From assembly GCF_023806565.1 (NCBI RefSeq), contig NZ_JAMTDV010000125.1, positions 14,876 through 67,887 of the forward strand: a stretch of DNA of 53,012 nucleotides, read 5' to 3'. Positions 16,744 through 25,632 of the stretch are shown piece after piece. The notes under the pieces were generated by a model that saw nothing but the letters and a program-made list of their open reading frames with translations, did no database searches and was not told the DNA's origin. Position numbers and translations under genes: made by a program. The stretch's first letter is position 1. Every line of letters starts with the position of its first letter. This stretch comes from Accumulibacter sp. (lineage in GTDB: Bacteria > Pseudomonadota > Gammaproteobacteria > Burkholderiales > Rhodocyclaceae).

Positions 16744-17919
16744 CTAGCTCGCCGGAGCCGAATTCGGCGAAGGCTCTGGCGCGGGCAGCACGGGCAGCAG
16801 GCGCACAACGATGACGAAAGCGAGTATTTCCATGGCGATGAAGCCGAGAGACACCATCACTTCGGGCAGGGACGGGAAATAGTTCCACCCGTCGCCCGTG
16901 TCATAGGCGGTGTAGTAGCAGTTGATGCGGTAGATGATCCCCTGCAAGGCCATCGCGACCGCCGCGAGAAAAAGCTTCTGCGGACTGCCGCGCCAAGCTG
17001 GCGTCCACAGCAGGAAGAGCGGAATCGCCACCAGGATGTTCTCGATCCAGAACATGAGCGAACGGGCGCCCGGTACGAAGGCCGGATCGAGCGCCCCGCG
17101 CCAGACCAGATCAGCGAAACGTGCGATCAGCCAGGCGATCAGGAACCACTTCAGCACGAGACCGATGCTGCCGAGAATTTTCCTCTCCAGTGGTCGCCGG
17201 AAGCCCACCGAAGTCACGGACGCTTCGAAGATGACCATCGAGTAGCCCATGGCAAGACACGAAATCAGGAACAGCAGCGGCAGCAGCGGCGTCTGCCAGA
17301 GTGGATTGATCTGCGGACCGAAGATCACCAGCATCGAGCCGAGCGAACTCTGGTGCATCACCGGCAGCAGCACCCCGAGGCCGATGAAGACGTACAGCCA
17401 TTTCTCGAATTTCCTCCGCAGGCCCTGCATTCCGAGTTTGTCCATGACCGTCGGCGTGAACTCGATCCACATCACCAGTATGTACGCGGTCATGCACACC
17501 GCGAGTTCGAAGATCACGGAGTTCGCCTGGGCGTAACGGGGCCAGAAGACATGCCAGAAGTTCCAGTAGCGTCCGAGGTCGAAGAAGAGCGAAGTCGCCG
17601 CCAGCGTGTAGCCGAAGGCCGATGCCAGCAACGCCGGTCGCACCAGCGAATGGTATTGCCCCTTGTTGAAGATGTAGACCATCAGCGCCATCGCGAGGCC
17701 GCCGCACGACAGTGCCGCGCCAATGACCAGGTCGAAGACCATCCAGATGCCCCACGGGTATCCGTCGTTGATGTTGGAGACGGCGCCGATACCGAAGATC
17801 AGCCGCTTCCCGATGAAGAACACGGCAATCAGCGCGAGCAGTCCGAGAAAGACCGTCCACGGCGTGATCAGCCTGCCGCCCATCGGCGCCGGCGCGGGAT
17901 GAGCATCCGAGCCTGCCAT
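16744..17919 (-). CDS. hybB: Hydrogenase membrane subunit HybB (NrfD/PsrC family)
   Basis: An integral inner-membrane protein that passes electrons between the periplasmic HybA/hydrogenase module and the quinone pool. The 391-residue product has about ten hydrophobic helices, starting GRLITPWTVFLGLLALIAVFF. NrfD-family features include GYPWGIWMVFDL, FFDLGRYWNFW and a C-terminal ISFPSLPEV-like segment (YFPSLPEVMVSLGF). Start chosen at ATG 17919, four bases after the hybA stop begins and preceded by GGGAGAG. The extra upstream codons to 18030 lie inside hybA and are not coding for this protein. The order small-hybA-hybB-large is the same as in the enterobacterial hyb operon. Confidence 0.94.
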   Translation of the reverse strand: MAGSDAHPAPAPMGGRLITPWTVFLGLLALIAVFFIGKRLIFGIGAVSNINDGYPWGIWMVFDLVIGAALSCGGLAMALMVYIFNKGQYHSLVRPALLASAFGYTLAATSLFFDLGRYWNFWHVFWPRYAQANSVIFELAVCMTAYILVMWIEFTPTVMDKLGMQGLRRKFEKWLYVFIGLGVLLPVMHQSSLGSMLVIFGPQINPLWQTPLLPLLFLISCLAMGYSMVIFEASVTSVGFRRPLERKILGSIGLVLKWFLIAWLIARFADLVWRGALDPAFVPGARSLMFWIENILVAIPLFLLWTPAWRGSPQKLFLAAVAMALQGIIYRINCYYTAYDTGDGWNYFPSLPEVMVSLGFIAMEILAFVIVVRLLPVLPAPEPSPNSAPAS

Positions 17920-17920
17920 G

Positions 17921-18925
17921 TCACTCTCCCTTGCGGTCATCGCCCGCGTCCGTGCCGCCCGCTTCGCCTTGTTCGCCGAGCGCCTTCGCGCTGCGCTTGG
18001 CGGCAAACACGAGTGCACCCAGGAAGGCAAGCGGAGCGATCATGCCGTGGTAGATCCGTCCCTGCAGCGACTCCGACACGTTCGCGGGAGCGACATCCGG
18101 AAGCGGCTTCTTGTCCAGCCTGTCAAAGGGAACGGCAGACAAATGCAGGACCTGAGTGCCGCCGATTTCCTTTTCGCCCCAGACGTGATCGACGTAGTTC
18201 GCAATCGGGGCAATGTGCGTGTCGCCGGATCCGATGTGCCCGCGGGGAAACTCCGTTTCCGTTCCCGGCGCGAGAGCCCTGCGCCGCGCGATTTCCTTCT
18301 TCAGCTCTTTCACCGGACCGTAAATGGTCGCCCCGGTCGGGCACACTTCCGCGCACGCCGCGAATTTCCCTTGCGCCATGCGGTGCCTGCAGAGCTGGCA
18401 CTTGGCGATGTGCGGGAAGGTTTCGTCGTAGGTGAAGCGCGGCACGCCGAACGGGCAGGCCGCCACGCAATAGCGACAGCCGATGCAGGCTTCCTTGCTG
18501 TGGCTGACGATGCCGGTGACCGGGTCCTTCGTCATTGCCGCGACCGGACAGCACGAGACGCACGAGGCGTCGACGCAGTGGAAGCACGACAGTTTGGTGA
18601 AGGCGTAGCCGTCGAGGGTGTCCTTCCTGTCGCTGTCGCCGCCGACGTAGGCCTTGATGATGTTTATCGTCCGACCCGAGAGGTCTAGCGGTGCGTCCCA
18701 ATAGGCGCTGCCTTCGATTTCGTTGAATTCGGGTGGGAGATCGTTTTCCGCCTTGCAGGCGGCCATGCACGCCCGGCAGCCGATGCACAGCGTGCCGTCG
18801 TACAGCAGTCCCACCGCGCCCTCCGGCATGGTTCTCGTTTCGCGGGCCTGGACGGAAGGTACGCAGCTTGCCGCGAGCGTTCCACCCGACGCAGCCTTCA
18901 GGAAGTTGCGCCGATCCATGCCCAT
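17921..18925 (-). CDS. hybA: Hydrogenase iron-sulfur electron-transfer subunit HybA
   Basis: A periplasmic ferredoxin-like protein that links the hydrogenase small subunit to HybB. A Tat signal opens the protein (MGMDRRNFLKAASGG). Four cysteine clusters for 4Fe-4S centres follow: CIGCRACMAAC, CFHCVDASCVSCC, CIGCRYCVAAC and a split CQLC...CAEVC. A C-terminal hydrophobic helix (MIAPLAFLGALVFAA) anchors it to the membrane. At 334 residues it matches E. coli HybA in length and architecture. The ATG at 18925 is preceded by GGGGAGG and lies three bases after the small-subunit stop. Confidence 0.95.
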   Translation of the reverse strand: MGMDRRNFLKAASGGTLAASCVPSVQARETRTMPEGAVGLLYDGTLCIGCRACMAACKAENDLPPEFNEIEGSAYWDAPLDLSGRTINIIKAYVGGDSDRKDTLDGYAFTKLSCFHCVDASCVSCCPVAAMTKDPVTGIVSHSKEACIGCRYCVAACPFGVPRFTYDETFPHIAKCQLCRHRMAQGKFAACAEVCPTGATIYGPVKELKKEIARRRALAPGTETEFPRGHIGSGDTHIAPIANYVDHVWGEKEIGGTQVLHLSAVPFDRLDKKPLPDVAPANVSESLQGRIYHGMIAPLAFLGALVFAAKRSAKALGEQGEAGGTDAGDDRKGE

Positions 18926-18928
18926 CTC

Positions 18929-20092
18929 TCACCCTCCCCTCTGCTCGTCCGGCGCAGCGACGTCCGCCTTTGCCTCGGGCACGCTCTTGCCCAGGTTGCG
19001 CGCGAGCATCGCCGTACCGCCGGCAGCGGCACCGGCAATCGCGGCGAGCGCGGCTGCCGCGGCGAAGGTCACGCCCGTGCCGCGCTCTTCCGCAGGACGC
19101 GCGAAGAAGATCGGCGGCGTGACCGTCTTGAGTTCGGCCAGCGCGTGGATCGGCTTGGTGAAAACGATGCCCTTTTCGGTGCAGCCGATACAGGGGTGAC
19201 CCGTGCCCACCGGCCAGGACGCGTTCGAGACGTCACCAAAGAGTACCGCCGGGCAGTTGGCGTGCGTTTCCGGGCCCTTGCAGCCGAGCTTGTACAGGCA
19301 CCAGCCCTGACGATGGCCTTCGTCGCCGAATTCCCCGGCGAAGCGCCCGGCGTCGAAGTGCGCACGGCGCTCGCAGTTCTCGTGAATGAGACGTCCGTAG
19401 GCGAACTTCGGTCTGCCCTTGGCATCCAGCTCCGGCAGCTTGTTGAAGGTGAGATAGTGGACCACTGTGGATATCAGGTTGTACGGGTTCGGTGGACAGC
19501 CGGGAAGGTTCACCACCTTTGCGCCGAGCACTTCGCCCGCGCCCTCGGATCCGGTAGGGTTCGGCTTCGTCGACGGCACGCCACCCCACGAGGCGCAGGA
19601 GCCAATGGCGACCACCGCCGCCGCGTCGGTTGCGCACTCCTTCAGCAGATCGACCGCCGTCTGCCCGCCGATCCTGCAGTAGATGCCCTTGTCCTTGGTG
19701 GGGATGGCGCCCTCGACCACCAGCAGATACTTGCCCTTGTTGTCCGCCATCGCCTGCCGGCGCGCCGCCTCGGCCTGGTGCCCGGCAGCCGCGAACAGCG
19801 TTTCGTGATAATCGAGCGAGATGATGTCAAGAATCAGCCGCTCGAGCGTCGGGTGGTTCGCGCGCAGAAGACTTTCCGTACAGCCGGTGCATTCCTGGAA
19901 GTGCAGCCAGATGACCGACGGCCGCCTTGCGCTTTCCACTGCTTTCGCGATCGCTGCGTCGGCGCCGGCCGGAAGGCCCATGGTGCTCGCCAGCCCGGTG
20001 CAGAACTTGAGAAAATCACGACGCGACAGGCCCAGTCGGCCTTCTATTGCGTCGAAATCCAGCGAGCATTCCTCTTCGCTATGCGCAAGCAT
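18929..20092 (-). CDS. hybO: [NiFe]-hydrogenase small subunit, Tat-exported and membrane-anchored
   Basis: The small subunit holds the Fe-S relay from the NiFe site. The 387-residue precursor has a long Tat signal with LSRRDFLKFCTG near residue 25, the proximal-cluster motif ECTGCTES, and later ligands in GSCASWGG, LPGCPPNP, the CERR...GWCLYKLGCKGP region and HPCIGC. A C-terminal hydrophobic stretch (AAAAALAAIAGAAAGG) anchors it. Start chosen at ATG 20092 with GGAGGGGG six bases upstream; the longer frame to 20197 lacks such a site. It is first in the structural operon, downstream of a sigma-54 promoter at 20169-20184. Confidence 0.95.
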   Translation of the reverse strand: MLAHSEEECSLDFDAIEGRLGLSRRDFLKFCTGLASTMGLPAGADAAIAKAVESARRPSVIWLHFQECTGCTESLLRANHPTLERLILDIISLDYHETLFAAAGHQAEAARRQAMADNKGKYLLVVEGAIPTKDKGIYCRIGGQTAVDLLKECATDAAAVVAIGSCASWGGVPSTKPNPTGSEGAGEVLGAKVVNLPGCPPNPYNLISTVVHYLTFNKLPELDAKGRPKFAYGRLIHENCERRAHFDAGRFAGEFGDEGHRQGWCLYKLGCKGPETHANCPAVLFGDVSNASWPVGTGHPCIGCTEKGIVFTKPIHALAELKTVTPPIFFARPAEERGTGVTFAAAAALAAIAGAAAGGTAMLARNLGKSVPEAKADVAAPDEQRGG

Positions 20093-20168
20093 CGAAGTCC
20101 CCCTCCGCAGTGTGGCCGCCGTCGCATCACAGTGGACGGTCATTTGAAATCTCTTGGACGCAAACTGC

Positions 20169-20184
20169 GCAAATTCCGTGCCGG
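20169..20184 (-). promoter_or_regulatory. Sigma-54 (-24/-12) promoter of the hydrogenase structural operon
   Basis: On the minus strand CGGCACGGAATTTGC matches the RpoN consensus TGGCACG-N4-TTGC with a single mismatch and exact GG-to-GC spacing. Transcription would begin near 20157, leaving a leader of about 65 nt before the small subunit. A HoxA-type sigma-54 activator is encoded at the end of the divergent hyp operon. AT-rich DNA at 20205-20226 could hold an IHF site, but no clear consensus is seen. Confidence 0.75.
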
Positions 20185-20269
20185 CCGCCGACGCCATCCA
20201 TTCTCACCATTAGATTATGGACTTAAGGACGCGGCGCAGCATCCGCACAACCCCACGCTGATCACGGGC

Positions 20270-20298
20270 TTGACAAATCGCCTGCAGAAATGGAATCT
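20270..20298 (+). promoter_or_regulatory. Possible sigma-70 promoter for hupK-hypA
   Basis: A perfect TTGACA (20270-20275) is followed after 17 bp by GAATCT, a weak -10 match, about 40 bp before the GTG of hupK. It is the only visible candidate in the divergent region for the plus-strand genes. Confidence 0.3.
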
Positions 20299-20335
20299 CG
20301 CTTTCCACTTGCAACCTGTTTCCGAATCGCGCGAT

Positions 20336-21445
20336 GTGGAGATCGAAGGCAGCCTGCGGATAAGCGTCGACTGGGATGGCGAGCGCATCTGCGGGGTCCG
20401 CGTGTTCTCCTCGCGCCCGGATGTCACCCGGGCTCTGGTTGGCGGGCGGCGAGCAGCCGAAGTACAGGCACTGCTGCCGCGAATTTTCTCGATCTGCAAG
20501 CGCGCGCAGGCCGCGGCCGTGGAGGCGGCGCTGGATGCCGCCCGCGGTGCCCCGCCAGCGGCTGCCCGGCACCGCGAGATGGAGGTGCTCGCGGAAGTCG
20601 CTGTCGAGTACCTGTGGCGGCTGCGGATCGACCTGCCCGGGCTGCTCGGGCTGCCGCAGCGGCCGGCCGCCGTCGCTCGTCTCAAGCACGAGCTGGAGCG
20701 CAATCGTGGTACCGGCGAAGACTGGTCGCGTTTCCTCGTCGCGCTGCAAGCGGCAATCGAGGAAGAGTGCGGCGGCGAGCCATTCGCTCAAGGCGACCCG
20801 GAGGCGCTCCGCGAATGGCAAGCCGCATGCGACGCGCCCTTCGCGCAAATCCTGCGGGCGCTGCACCTGGCTGCCCTGGGGCACGGCGAGAAGCCGCCGT
20901 ACCTGCCGTGTCTGAGCGACGCAGGCTTGCGGCAGATCGGCGATGCGCTGGAGCGCGACGTCAATTTCGCGAAACTTCCCCTGCACCAGGGCGCGCCGGC
21001 CGAATGCGGGGCGCGTGCGCGGCTGATCGGGCATCCTCTCTGGCAGGCCCTGCCGTCCGGCACCAGTCGCGCGTATCAGCGCGTCCTGGCACGCTGGATC
21101 GAACTGGCCGAGATTCCGCCACAACTCAGCAGACTGCTGGCAGGGGAAACGCCACGTTGCCGCATCCTGGGCGTCACGCTCGCACCGGGACACGGCATCG
21201 CCGGGGTGGAGACGGCGCGAGGACTGCTGGTGCATGCGGCCGAGCTGGTAGGCGAGCGTGTGGCCCGCTATCGCATCGTCGCTCCGACCGAGTGGAACTT
21301 CCACCCCGAGGGAGCACTGCCGGCGGACCTGATCGGACTACCCGCACGGGCGCCGCGAGAACTTGCGCAGCGCGTGGATCTCGCCATACAGTCGCTCGAC
21401 CCGTGCTTGCGCCATGACGTCGAGCTTGTGCAGTTCCATGCATGA
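20336..21445 (+). CDS. hupK: Hydrogenase assembly protein HupK/HoxV-like
   Basis: HupK/HoxV proteins resemble a degenerate large subunit and are thought to act as a scaffold while the NiFe cofactor is built, in bacteria making hydrogenase in air. The 369-residue product begins VEIEGSLRISVDWDGERI, matching the large-subunit N-terminal fold. It keeps a C-terminal large-subunit-like sequence (PTEWNFHPEGAL, then LDPCLRHDVEL), but only one Cys of the DPCxxC pair, and no RxCGxC. The start is uncertain: GTG 20336 fits homology but has a weak ribosome site, and the frame is open far upstream. It overlaps hypA by 8 bp. Confidence 0.8.
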   Translation: MEIEGSLRISVDWDGERICGVRVFSSRPDVTRALVGGRRAAEVQALLPRIFSICKRAQAAAVEAALDAARGAPPAAARHREMEVLAEVAVEYLWRLRIDLPGLLGLPQRPAAVARLKHELERNRGTGEDWSRFLVALQAAIEEECGGEPFAQGDPEALREWQAACDAPFAQILRALHLAALGHGEKPPYLPCLSDAGLRQIGDALERDVNFAKLPLHQGAPAECGARARLIGHPLWQALPSGTSRAYQRVLARWIELAEIPPQLSRLLAGETPRCRILGVTLAPGHGIAGVETARGLLVHAAELVGERVARYRIVAPTEWNFHPEGALPADLIGLPARAPRELAQRVDLAIQSLDPCLRHDVELVQFHA

Positions 21446-21779
21446 GATGTCGATCGCGGAGAGCATCGTAGAGATCGCCGAGGAAGCAGCGAGACGCGAA
21501 GGCGCGTTCCGCGTGCGCACGGTCTTTGCCGAGATCGGCGAGCTGGCCGGGGTCGAGATCGAGGCCTTGCGTTTCTGCTGGGAAGCGGTGACGCGCGAGG
21601 GCCCGGCGGCAGGAGCTGGCCTGGACATCACGCGAATTCCGGGTCAGGCATGGTGCCTGCACTGCAGCGAAACGATCGCCCTGTGTTCTTCGTTCGCGCC
21701 GTGCCCACGCTGCGGCGGTGATCAGCTCGCGATCACGGGCGGAACGGAGATGCGGGTGCGTGAGATTGAGGTCGAATGA
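21438..21779 (+). CDS. hypA: Hydrogenase nickel incorporation protein HypA
   Basis: HypA delivers nickel to the large subunit together with HypB. The 113-residue product starts MHEMSIAES, with the Ni-binding His at position 2 typical of the family. A zinc site of two CxxC pairs follows (WCLHCSE and APCPRCGG, 12 residues apart). The ATG at 21438 lies inside the end of hupK, so the two are translationally linked. A gap of about 200 bp with an FNR box separates it from hypB, so hypA probably belongs to the hupK transcript. Confidence 0.95.
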   Translation: MHEMSIAESIVEIAEEAARREGAFRVRTVFAEIGELAGVEIEALRFCWEAVTREGPAAGAGLDITRIPGQAWCLHCSETIALCSSFAPCPRCGGDQLAITGGTEMRVREIEVE

Positions 21780-21889
21780 GCCCCCCGGCGAGCTTGCTGG
21801 GAAATCCTGCAGGCCACGGTGCGAACCACCGTGAAGAGGCCACGGAGAGTAACGAAGCAAGCTGTGTCGGGTCGTCCCCAGCCTTCTCA

Positions 21890-21931
21890 TTGATGTGGAT
21901 CAACATGGACGCCCCGGTTTGCTCCGAAAAT
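21890..21931 (+). promoter_or_regulatory. FNR/Anr box with matching -10 element upstream of hypB
   Basis: TTGATGTGGATCAA (21890-21903) is a perfect TTGAT-N4-ATCAA FNR/Anr half-site pair. A -10-like GAAAAT at 21926-21931 lies at the spacing expected for a class II site centred near -41.5, giving a start near 21938, about 40 nt before hypB. It implies induction of hypBFCDE-hypX-hoxA at low oxygen. Confidence 0.75.
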
Positions 21932-21978
21932 GGGCGGAAATAAAAAAATCCGACCCGACAATGGCGAGGAGGGGACCG

Positions 21979-23034
21979 ATGTGTACGACCTGTGGCTGCG
22001 GCGCGGGTGAAACGCGCCCCGAAGAGCACGCTTCTCACGAGCAGGAGCACCGGCACGCCGACGCGACGGTGCGCAGTCATTCCCCTGGCCACACCGGCGA
22101 CGCGCCGGAATCCGCTTACCGCGCAGCCGAAGCCGGCCACGCGCACTTCCACCGGCACGCCGATGGCAGCATACACAGCCACACGCATGTGCACGCGGGG
22201 AAACACGTACCCACCCAGCGCGCAACGGCAGGCACCAACGACCTGCACTTCGGACTTGGACCGGCGGGTGCACACGCACCGGGCATCAGCCAGGCGCGGA
22301 TGGTACAGATCGAAGAGGACATCCTCGCCAAGAATGACCGTCTCGCCGCCCGAAACCGCAAGGTCTTTGCCGACCGCGGAGTGCTCGCGCTGAACCTGGT
22401 GTCGAGCCCAGGATCAGGCAAGACCACTCTTCTCGTGCGGACCATCGAGGCACTCGCCGGCAGACTTCCGACGGCGGTCGTCGAAGGCGATCAGCAGACG
22501 AGCGTCGACGCCGATCGCATCCGCGCCACCGGCGCACCCGCCGTGCAGATCAACACTGGCAAGGGCTGTCACCTTGACGCCGGCATGGTCGGCAGCGCGC
22601 TGGATCGCCTCGCCCTCGCCGACGATGGCATTCTGTTCATCGAAAACGTCGGCAACCTCGTCTGCCCGGCCAGCTTCGACCTCGGCGAAGCGGCGAAGGT
22701 GGTCGTGCTGTCAGTGACCGAAGGCGAGGACAAGCCGCTAAAATACCCCGACATGTTCCGTGCGGCACAACTGATGCTGCTCAACAAGATTGACCTGCTG
22801 CCATACGTGAACTTCGACGTCGAACGCTGCGCTGGCCATGCACGCCGCGTCCATCCGGCGATCACGGTGATCTGCATTTCGTCCACGACTGGCGCAGGTT
22901 TCCCGGATTGGCTGCGTTGGCTCGAAACGCACGCCGCAGACGCACGGGCACGACGACGGGAGAGTGTGGCAGCGCTGCGCCAGCGAGTGGCGGAACTCGA
23001 AGCCCGACTCGCGGCGACGACCCCGCAGCCATAG
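21979..23034 (+). CDS. hypB: Hydrogenase nickel incorporation GTPase HypB
   Basis: HypB is a GTPase that stores and hands over nickel with HypA. The 351-residue product begins MCTTCGCG, the high-affinity Ni motif. A His-rich segment (about residues 17-75, with runs such as [26 protein letters not shown]) acts as a nickel store. The G domain follows: P-loop SSPGSGKTT, metal-site Cys/His in [22 protein letters not shown] and NKIDLLPY. The start at ATG 21979 has GGAGGGG just upstream; an earlier ATG at 21895 falls in the FNR box region and is not used. The C-terminal coiled stretch is longer than in E. coli. Confidence 0.95.
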   Translation: MCTTCGCGAGETRPEEHASHEQEHRHADATVRSHSPGHTGDAPESAYRAAEAGHAHFHRHADGSIHSHTHVHAGKHVPTQRATAGTNDLHFGLGPAGAHAPGISQARMVQIEEDILAKNDRLAARNRKVFADRGVLALNLVSSPGSGKTTLLVRTIEALAGRLPTAVVEGDQQTSVDADRIRATGAPAVQINTGKGCHLDAGMVGSALDRLALADDGILFIENVGNLVCPASFDLGEAAKVVVLSVTEGEDKPLKYPDMFRAAQLMLLNKIDLLPYVNFDVERCAGHARRVHPAITVICISSTTGAGFPDWLRWLETHAADARARRRESVAALRQRVAELEARLAATTPQP

Positions 23035-23044
23035 CGAGCGCAAG

Positions 23045-25405
23045 TTGGGTCAGCCGGACGACCTGCCTGCCACGTTGCGATCCGCCGCGACGGCACGCCT
23101 GCACCTGCGTGTTCGCGGGCAGGTACAGGGCGTCGGCTTCCGACCCTACGTCTACCGGCTGGCGAACGAACTCGCACTGTCCGGTTCGGTGCGTAACGAC
23201 GGTGCCGGCGTCGCGATCGACGTGCAGGGCAGCAGCGCCGCGCTGGACAATTTCTGCCAGCGGCTGGAGCAGGAGGCGCCACCGCTCACGCGCATCGATT
23301 CGCTGGCGAGCGGAATCGCGGCGCTTGTACACGGGGAGAGCAGCTTCGTCATCGCTGGGAGTCTGGGCGGACGCAGCCGGACGGCGATCACGCCGGACAC
23401 CGCCGTCTGCCACGCCTGCCTGGAGGAGCTGCTTTCCCCGTCGAACCCACGCTACCGTTACCCGCTCATCAATTGCACCGATTGCGGGCCGCGTTACACC
23501 ATCACCCGGGCACTGCCCTACGATCGCCCGAACACGAGCATGGCAGCCTTCGGCCTGTGCCCGGCATGCCGCGCCGAGTATGAAGATCCGGGCGCACGGC
23601 GCTTTCACGCACAGGCTACCGCCTGTGCGCGCTGCGGACCGCGGATCGCGCTCCTTCGCCCGGACCGCTCGGCAGTGGACGGCGACGCCTGCGCCCAGGC
23701 ACTGGCGCGTATCGAGCGCGGGCAGATCATCGCGGTGAAGGGACTCGGTGGCTTCCACCTCGTGTGCGATGCGCGCAACGCACAGGCGGTGGCCGAGTTG
23801 AGGCGGCGCAAGCAGCGCGAAGAGAAGCCGTTCGCAGTGATGGTCGCCGGCGTCGCCTCGCTGGCGCCGCTCGTCGACTTCGACGAGCACGCAGTGCGAC
23901 TGCTCACCGCAGCGCAGCGGCCGATTCTCCTGCTGCGCAAGCGCGACGCATGCGACACGCTGCTCGCAGGGGTGGCGCCGGGACTGGCTTGGCTCGGCGT
24001 GATGCTGCCTTACACCCCGCTGCACTACCTGCTCTGGAACGAGGCGGCCGGCCGACCAGAGGGGACGACCTGGCTGGAAACGCCGCAGCCGCTGGTGCTG
24101 GTCATGACCAGCGCGAATCCGCACGACGAGCCGCTGGTCATCGACGACAACGAGGCGTTCGACCGCCTCGCCGGCATCGCCGACGCCTATCTCCTCCATG
24201 ATCGGGAGATCGTCGTGCGCTGCGACGACTCGGTCGCACGCCAGGGCGAGGGCGCGGGCGAGCTTAGGCTCATGCGCCGGGCGCGCGGCTACACGCCGCA
24301 GGCGATTCGCCTCGATCGCGCCTATCCGCCGACGCTTGCACTCGGCGCGCTGCTCAAGAATACGATCTGCGTCGTACGCGACGATCAGGCGTTTCTCTCC
24401 GAGCACCTGGGCGATCTCGACAGCGCCAAGACCTGCGCCGCATTCGAGCGCACGGTCAGCCACCTGCTGCGCGTACTCGAAGTGGAGCCCACCATCGTCG
24501 CCCACGACCTGCACCCGGATTTCCCTTCCTCCCGCCACGCACTGCGGATTGCCACGGAACGTGCGCTTCCCAGCCTGGCGGTGCAACACCATCACGCACA
24601 CATTGCGGCGGTGGTCGCCGAGCATCGCGTCGACGGTCCCGTGCTCGGGCTGGCGCTCGACGGTGTCGGTCTCGGCCCCGATGGCGGCATCTGGGGCGGC
24701 GAACTGCTGCGCGTCGACGGAGCGCACTGCGAGCGGATCGGGCACGTCGTCGAGCTCAGGCTGCCGGGCGGCGATGCGGCGGCGCGCCAACCGTGGCGCA
24801 TGGCCGCAGCGGCGCTGCATGCGATCGGTCGTGGCGACGAAATCCGGCGGCGTTTCCCCGGGCATGCCGGCGAGGCAGTGCGCGAAATGCTGGACAAGGG
24901 GGTGTGCAGTCCGGCGGCGTCGAGCATGGGGCGCTGGTTCGATGCCGTGGCGGGGTGGTACGGCATCAGGGCCAGAGCCGCCTTCGAGGGGCAGGCGGCA
25001 ATGCTGCTCGAAGGACTGGCGGAACAGCATGGTGCGGCGGATACACTGAGCGATGCGGTCGCGGTGACCGCGGACAACCTCCTCGACCTCAGGCCGCTGT
25101 TCGCGCGCCTGCTCGACATCGCCGATCCGGCGCGAGGCGCCGCCATCTTCCACGCCACGCTCGCGGCCGCCCTGGCGGAGTGGGCCGGGCGCGCGGCAGA
25201 CGACCAGGGCATTCGCCGGATCGCCCTGGGTGGCGGCTGCTTCCTGAACCACCTGCTCTGCCGCACGCTGCGGACCCGGCTGGCTGCGCTCGGTTTCGAG
25301 GTGCTCGAAGCGCGACACGCCCCGCCCAACGACGGAGGCATTGCGCTCGGTCAGGCCTGGATCGCGGCCAGGGCCGCGCTCGCAGAGTTCGCAGCATGTG
25401 CCTAG
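23045..25405 (+). CDS. hypF: Carbamoyltransferase HypF
   Basis: HypF makes the thiocarbamate on HypE that becomes the cyanide ligands of the active-site iron. Domains in order are: acylphosphatase-like ([16 protein letters not shown]), two zinc-finger pairs (CHACLEEL...CTDCGPR and CPACRAEYE...CARCGPR), a YrdC-like domain, and a C-terminal Kae1-like domain with [15 protein letters not shown]. It is about 786 residues, slightly above the usual 750. The start is uncertain: TTG 23045 and TTG 23075 are both possible, and neither has a strong ribosome site. The stop overlaps hypC by 10 bp. Confidence 0.94.
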   Translation: MGQPDDLPATLRSAATARLHLRVRGQVQGVGFRPYVYRLANELALSGSVRNDGAGVAIDVQGSSAALDNFCQRLEQEAPPLTRIDSLASGIAALVHGESSFVIAGSLGGRSRTAITPDTAVCHACLEELLSPSNPRYRYPLINCTDCGPRYTITRALPYDRPNTSMAAFGLCPACRAEYEDPGARRFHAQATACARCGPRIALLRPDRSAVDGDACAQALARIERGQIIAVKGLGGFHLVCDARNAQAVAELRRRKQREEKPFAVMVAGVASLAPLVDFDEHAVRLLTAAQRPILLLRKRDACDTLLAGVAPGLAWLGVMLPYTPLHYLLWNEAAGRPEGTTWLETPQPLVLVMTSANPHDEPLVIDDNEAFDRLAGIADAYLLHDREIVVRCDDSVARQGEGAGELRLMRRARGYTPQAIRLDRAYPPTLALGALLKNTICVVRDDQAFLSEHLGDLDSAKTCAAFERTVSHLLRVLEVEPTIVAHDLHPDFPSSRHALRIATERALPSLAVQHHHAHIAAVVAEHRVDGPVLGLALDGVGLGPDGGIWGGELLRVDGAHCERIGHVVELRLPGGDAAARQPWRMAAAALHAIGRGDEIRRRFPGHAGEAVREMLDKGVCSPAASSMGRWFDAVAGWYGIRARAAFEGQAAMLLEGLAEQHGAADTLSDAVAVTADNLLDLRPLFARLLDIADPARGAAIFHATLAAALAEWAGRAADDQGIRRIALGGGCFLNHLLCRTLRTRLAALGFEVLEARHAPPNDGGIALGQAWIAARAALAEFAACA

Positions 25406-25632
25406 CAATTCCAGTGCAGGTCGTGGAACTGGGCCCCGGCGAGATGGCCATCGTCGACGCGGGTGGCGTGCGGAAAGAGATCTCGCTGGCGTTGGTGGAG
25501 GATGTCGCGGTCGGCGACTACGTCATCCTGCACGTCGGTTATGCGCTGCAGAAGCTCGACGAGGACGAGGCGAGGCGCACGCTCGAACTCTTCGCCCAGT
25601 TTGGCGGCCTGGGAGCGCCGGCAGCGCCATGA
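25396..25632 (+). CDS. hypC: Hydrogenase assembly chaperone HypC
   Basis: A 78-residue HypC with the canonical start [12 protein letters not shown], where Cys2 binds the Fe(CN)2CO unit, and the conserved [20 protein letters not shown] segment. With HypD it builds and transfers the iron centre. The gene overlaps hypF upstream and hypD downstream (ATGA), so expression is tightly coupled. This is the general copy; a divergent paralogue in the structural operon (14183-14464) likely serves the large subunit. Confidence 0.96.
   Translation: MCLAIPVQVVELGPGEMAIVDAGGVRKEISLALVEDVAVGDYVILHVGYALQKLDEDEARRTLELFAQFGGLGAPAAP

Noticed and set aside
16027-18435. 802-codon plus-strand frame opposite the hydrogenase large subunit, hybB and hybA
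   Set aside because: It is antisense to three certain hydrogenase genes and shows only Arg/His/Asp-rich low complexity.
19145-20335. N-terminal extension of the hupK frame over the small-subunit gene
   Set aside because: It is antisense to the small subunit and lacks similarity; HupK homology starts near 20336.
22862-25408. 848-codon open frame on the minus strand opposite hypB/hypF
   Set aside because: It is antisense to an unambiguous HypF and has Arg/Gln-rich composition with no domain; a high-GC shadow.
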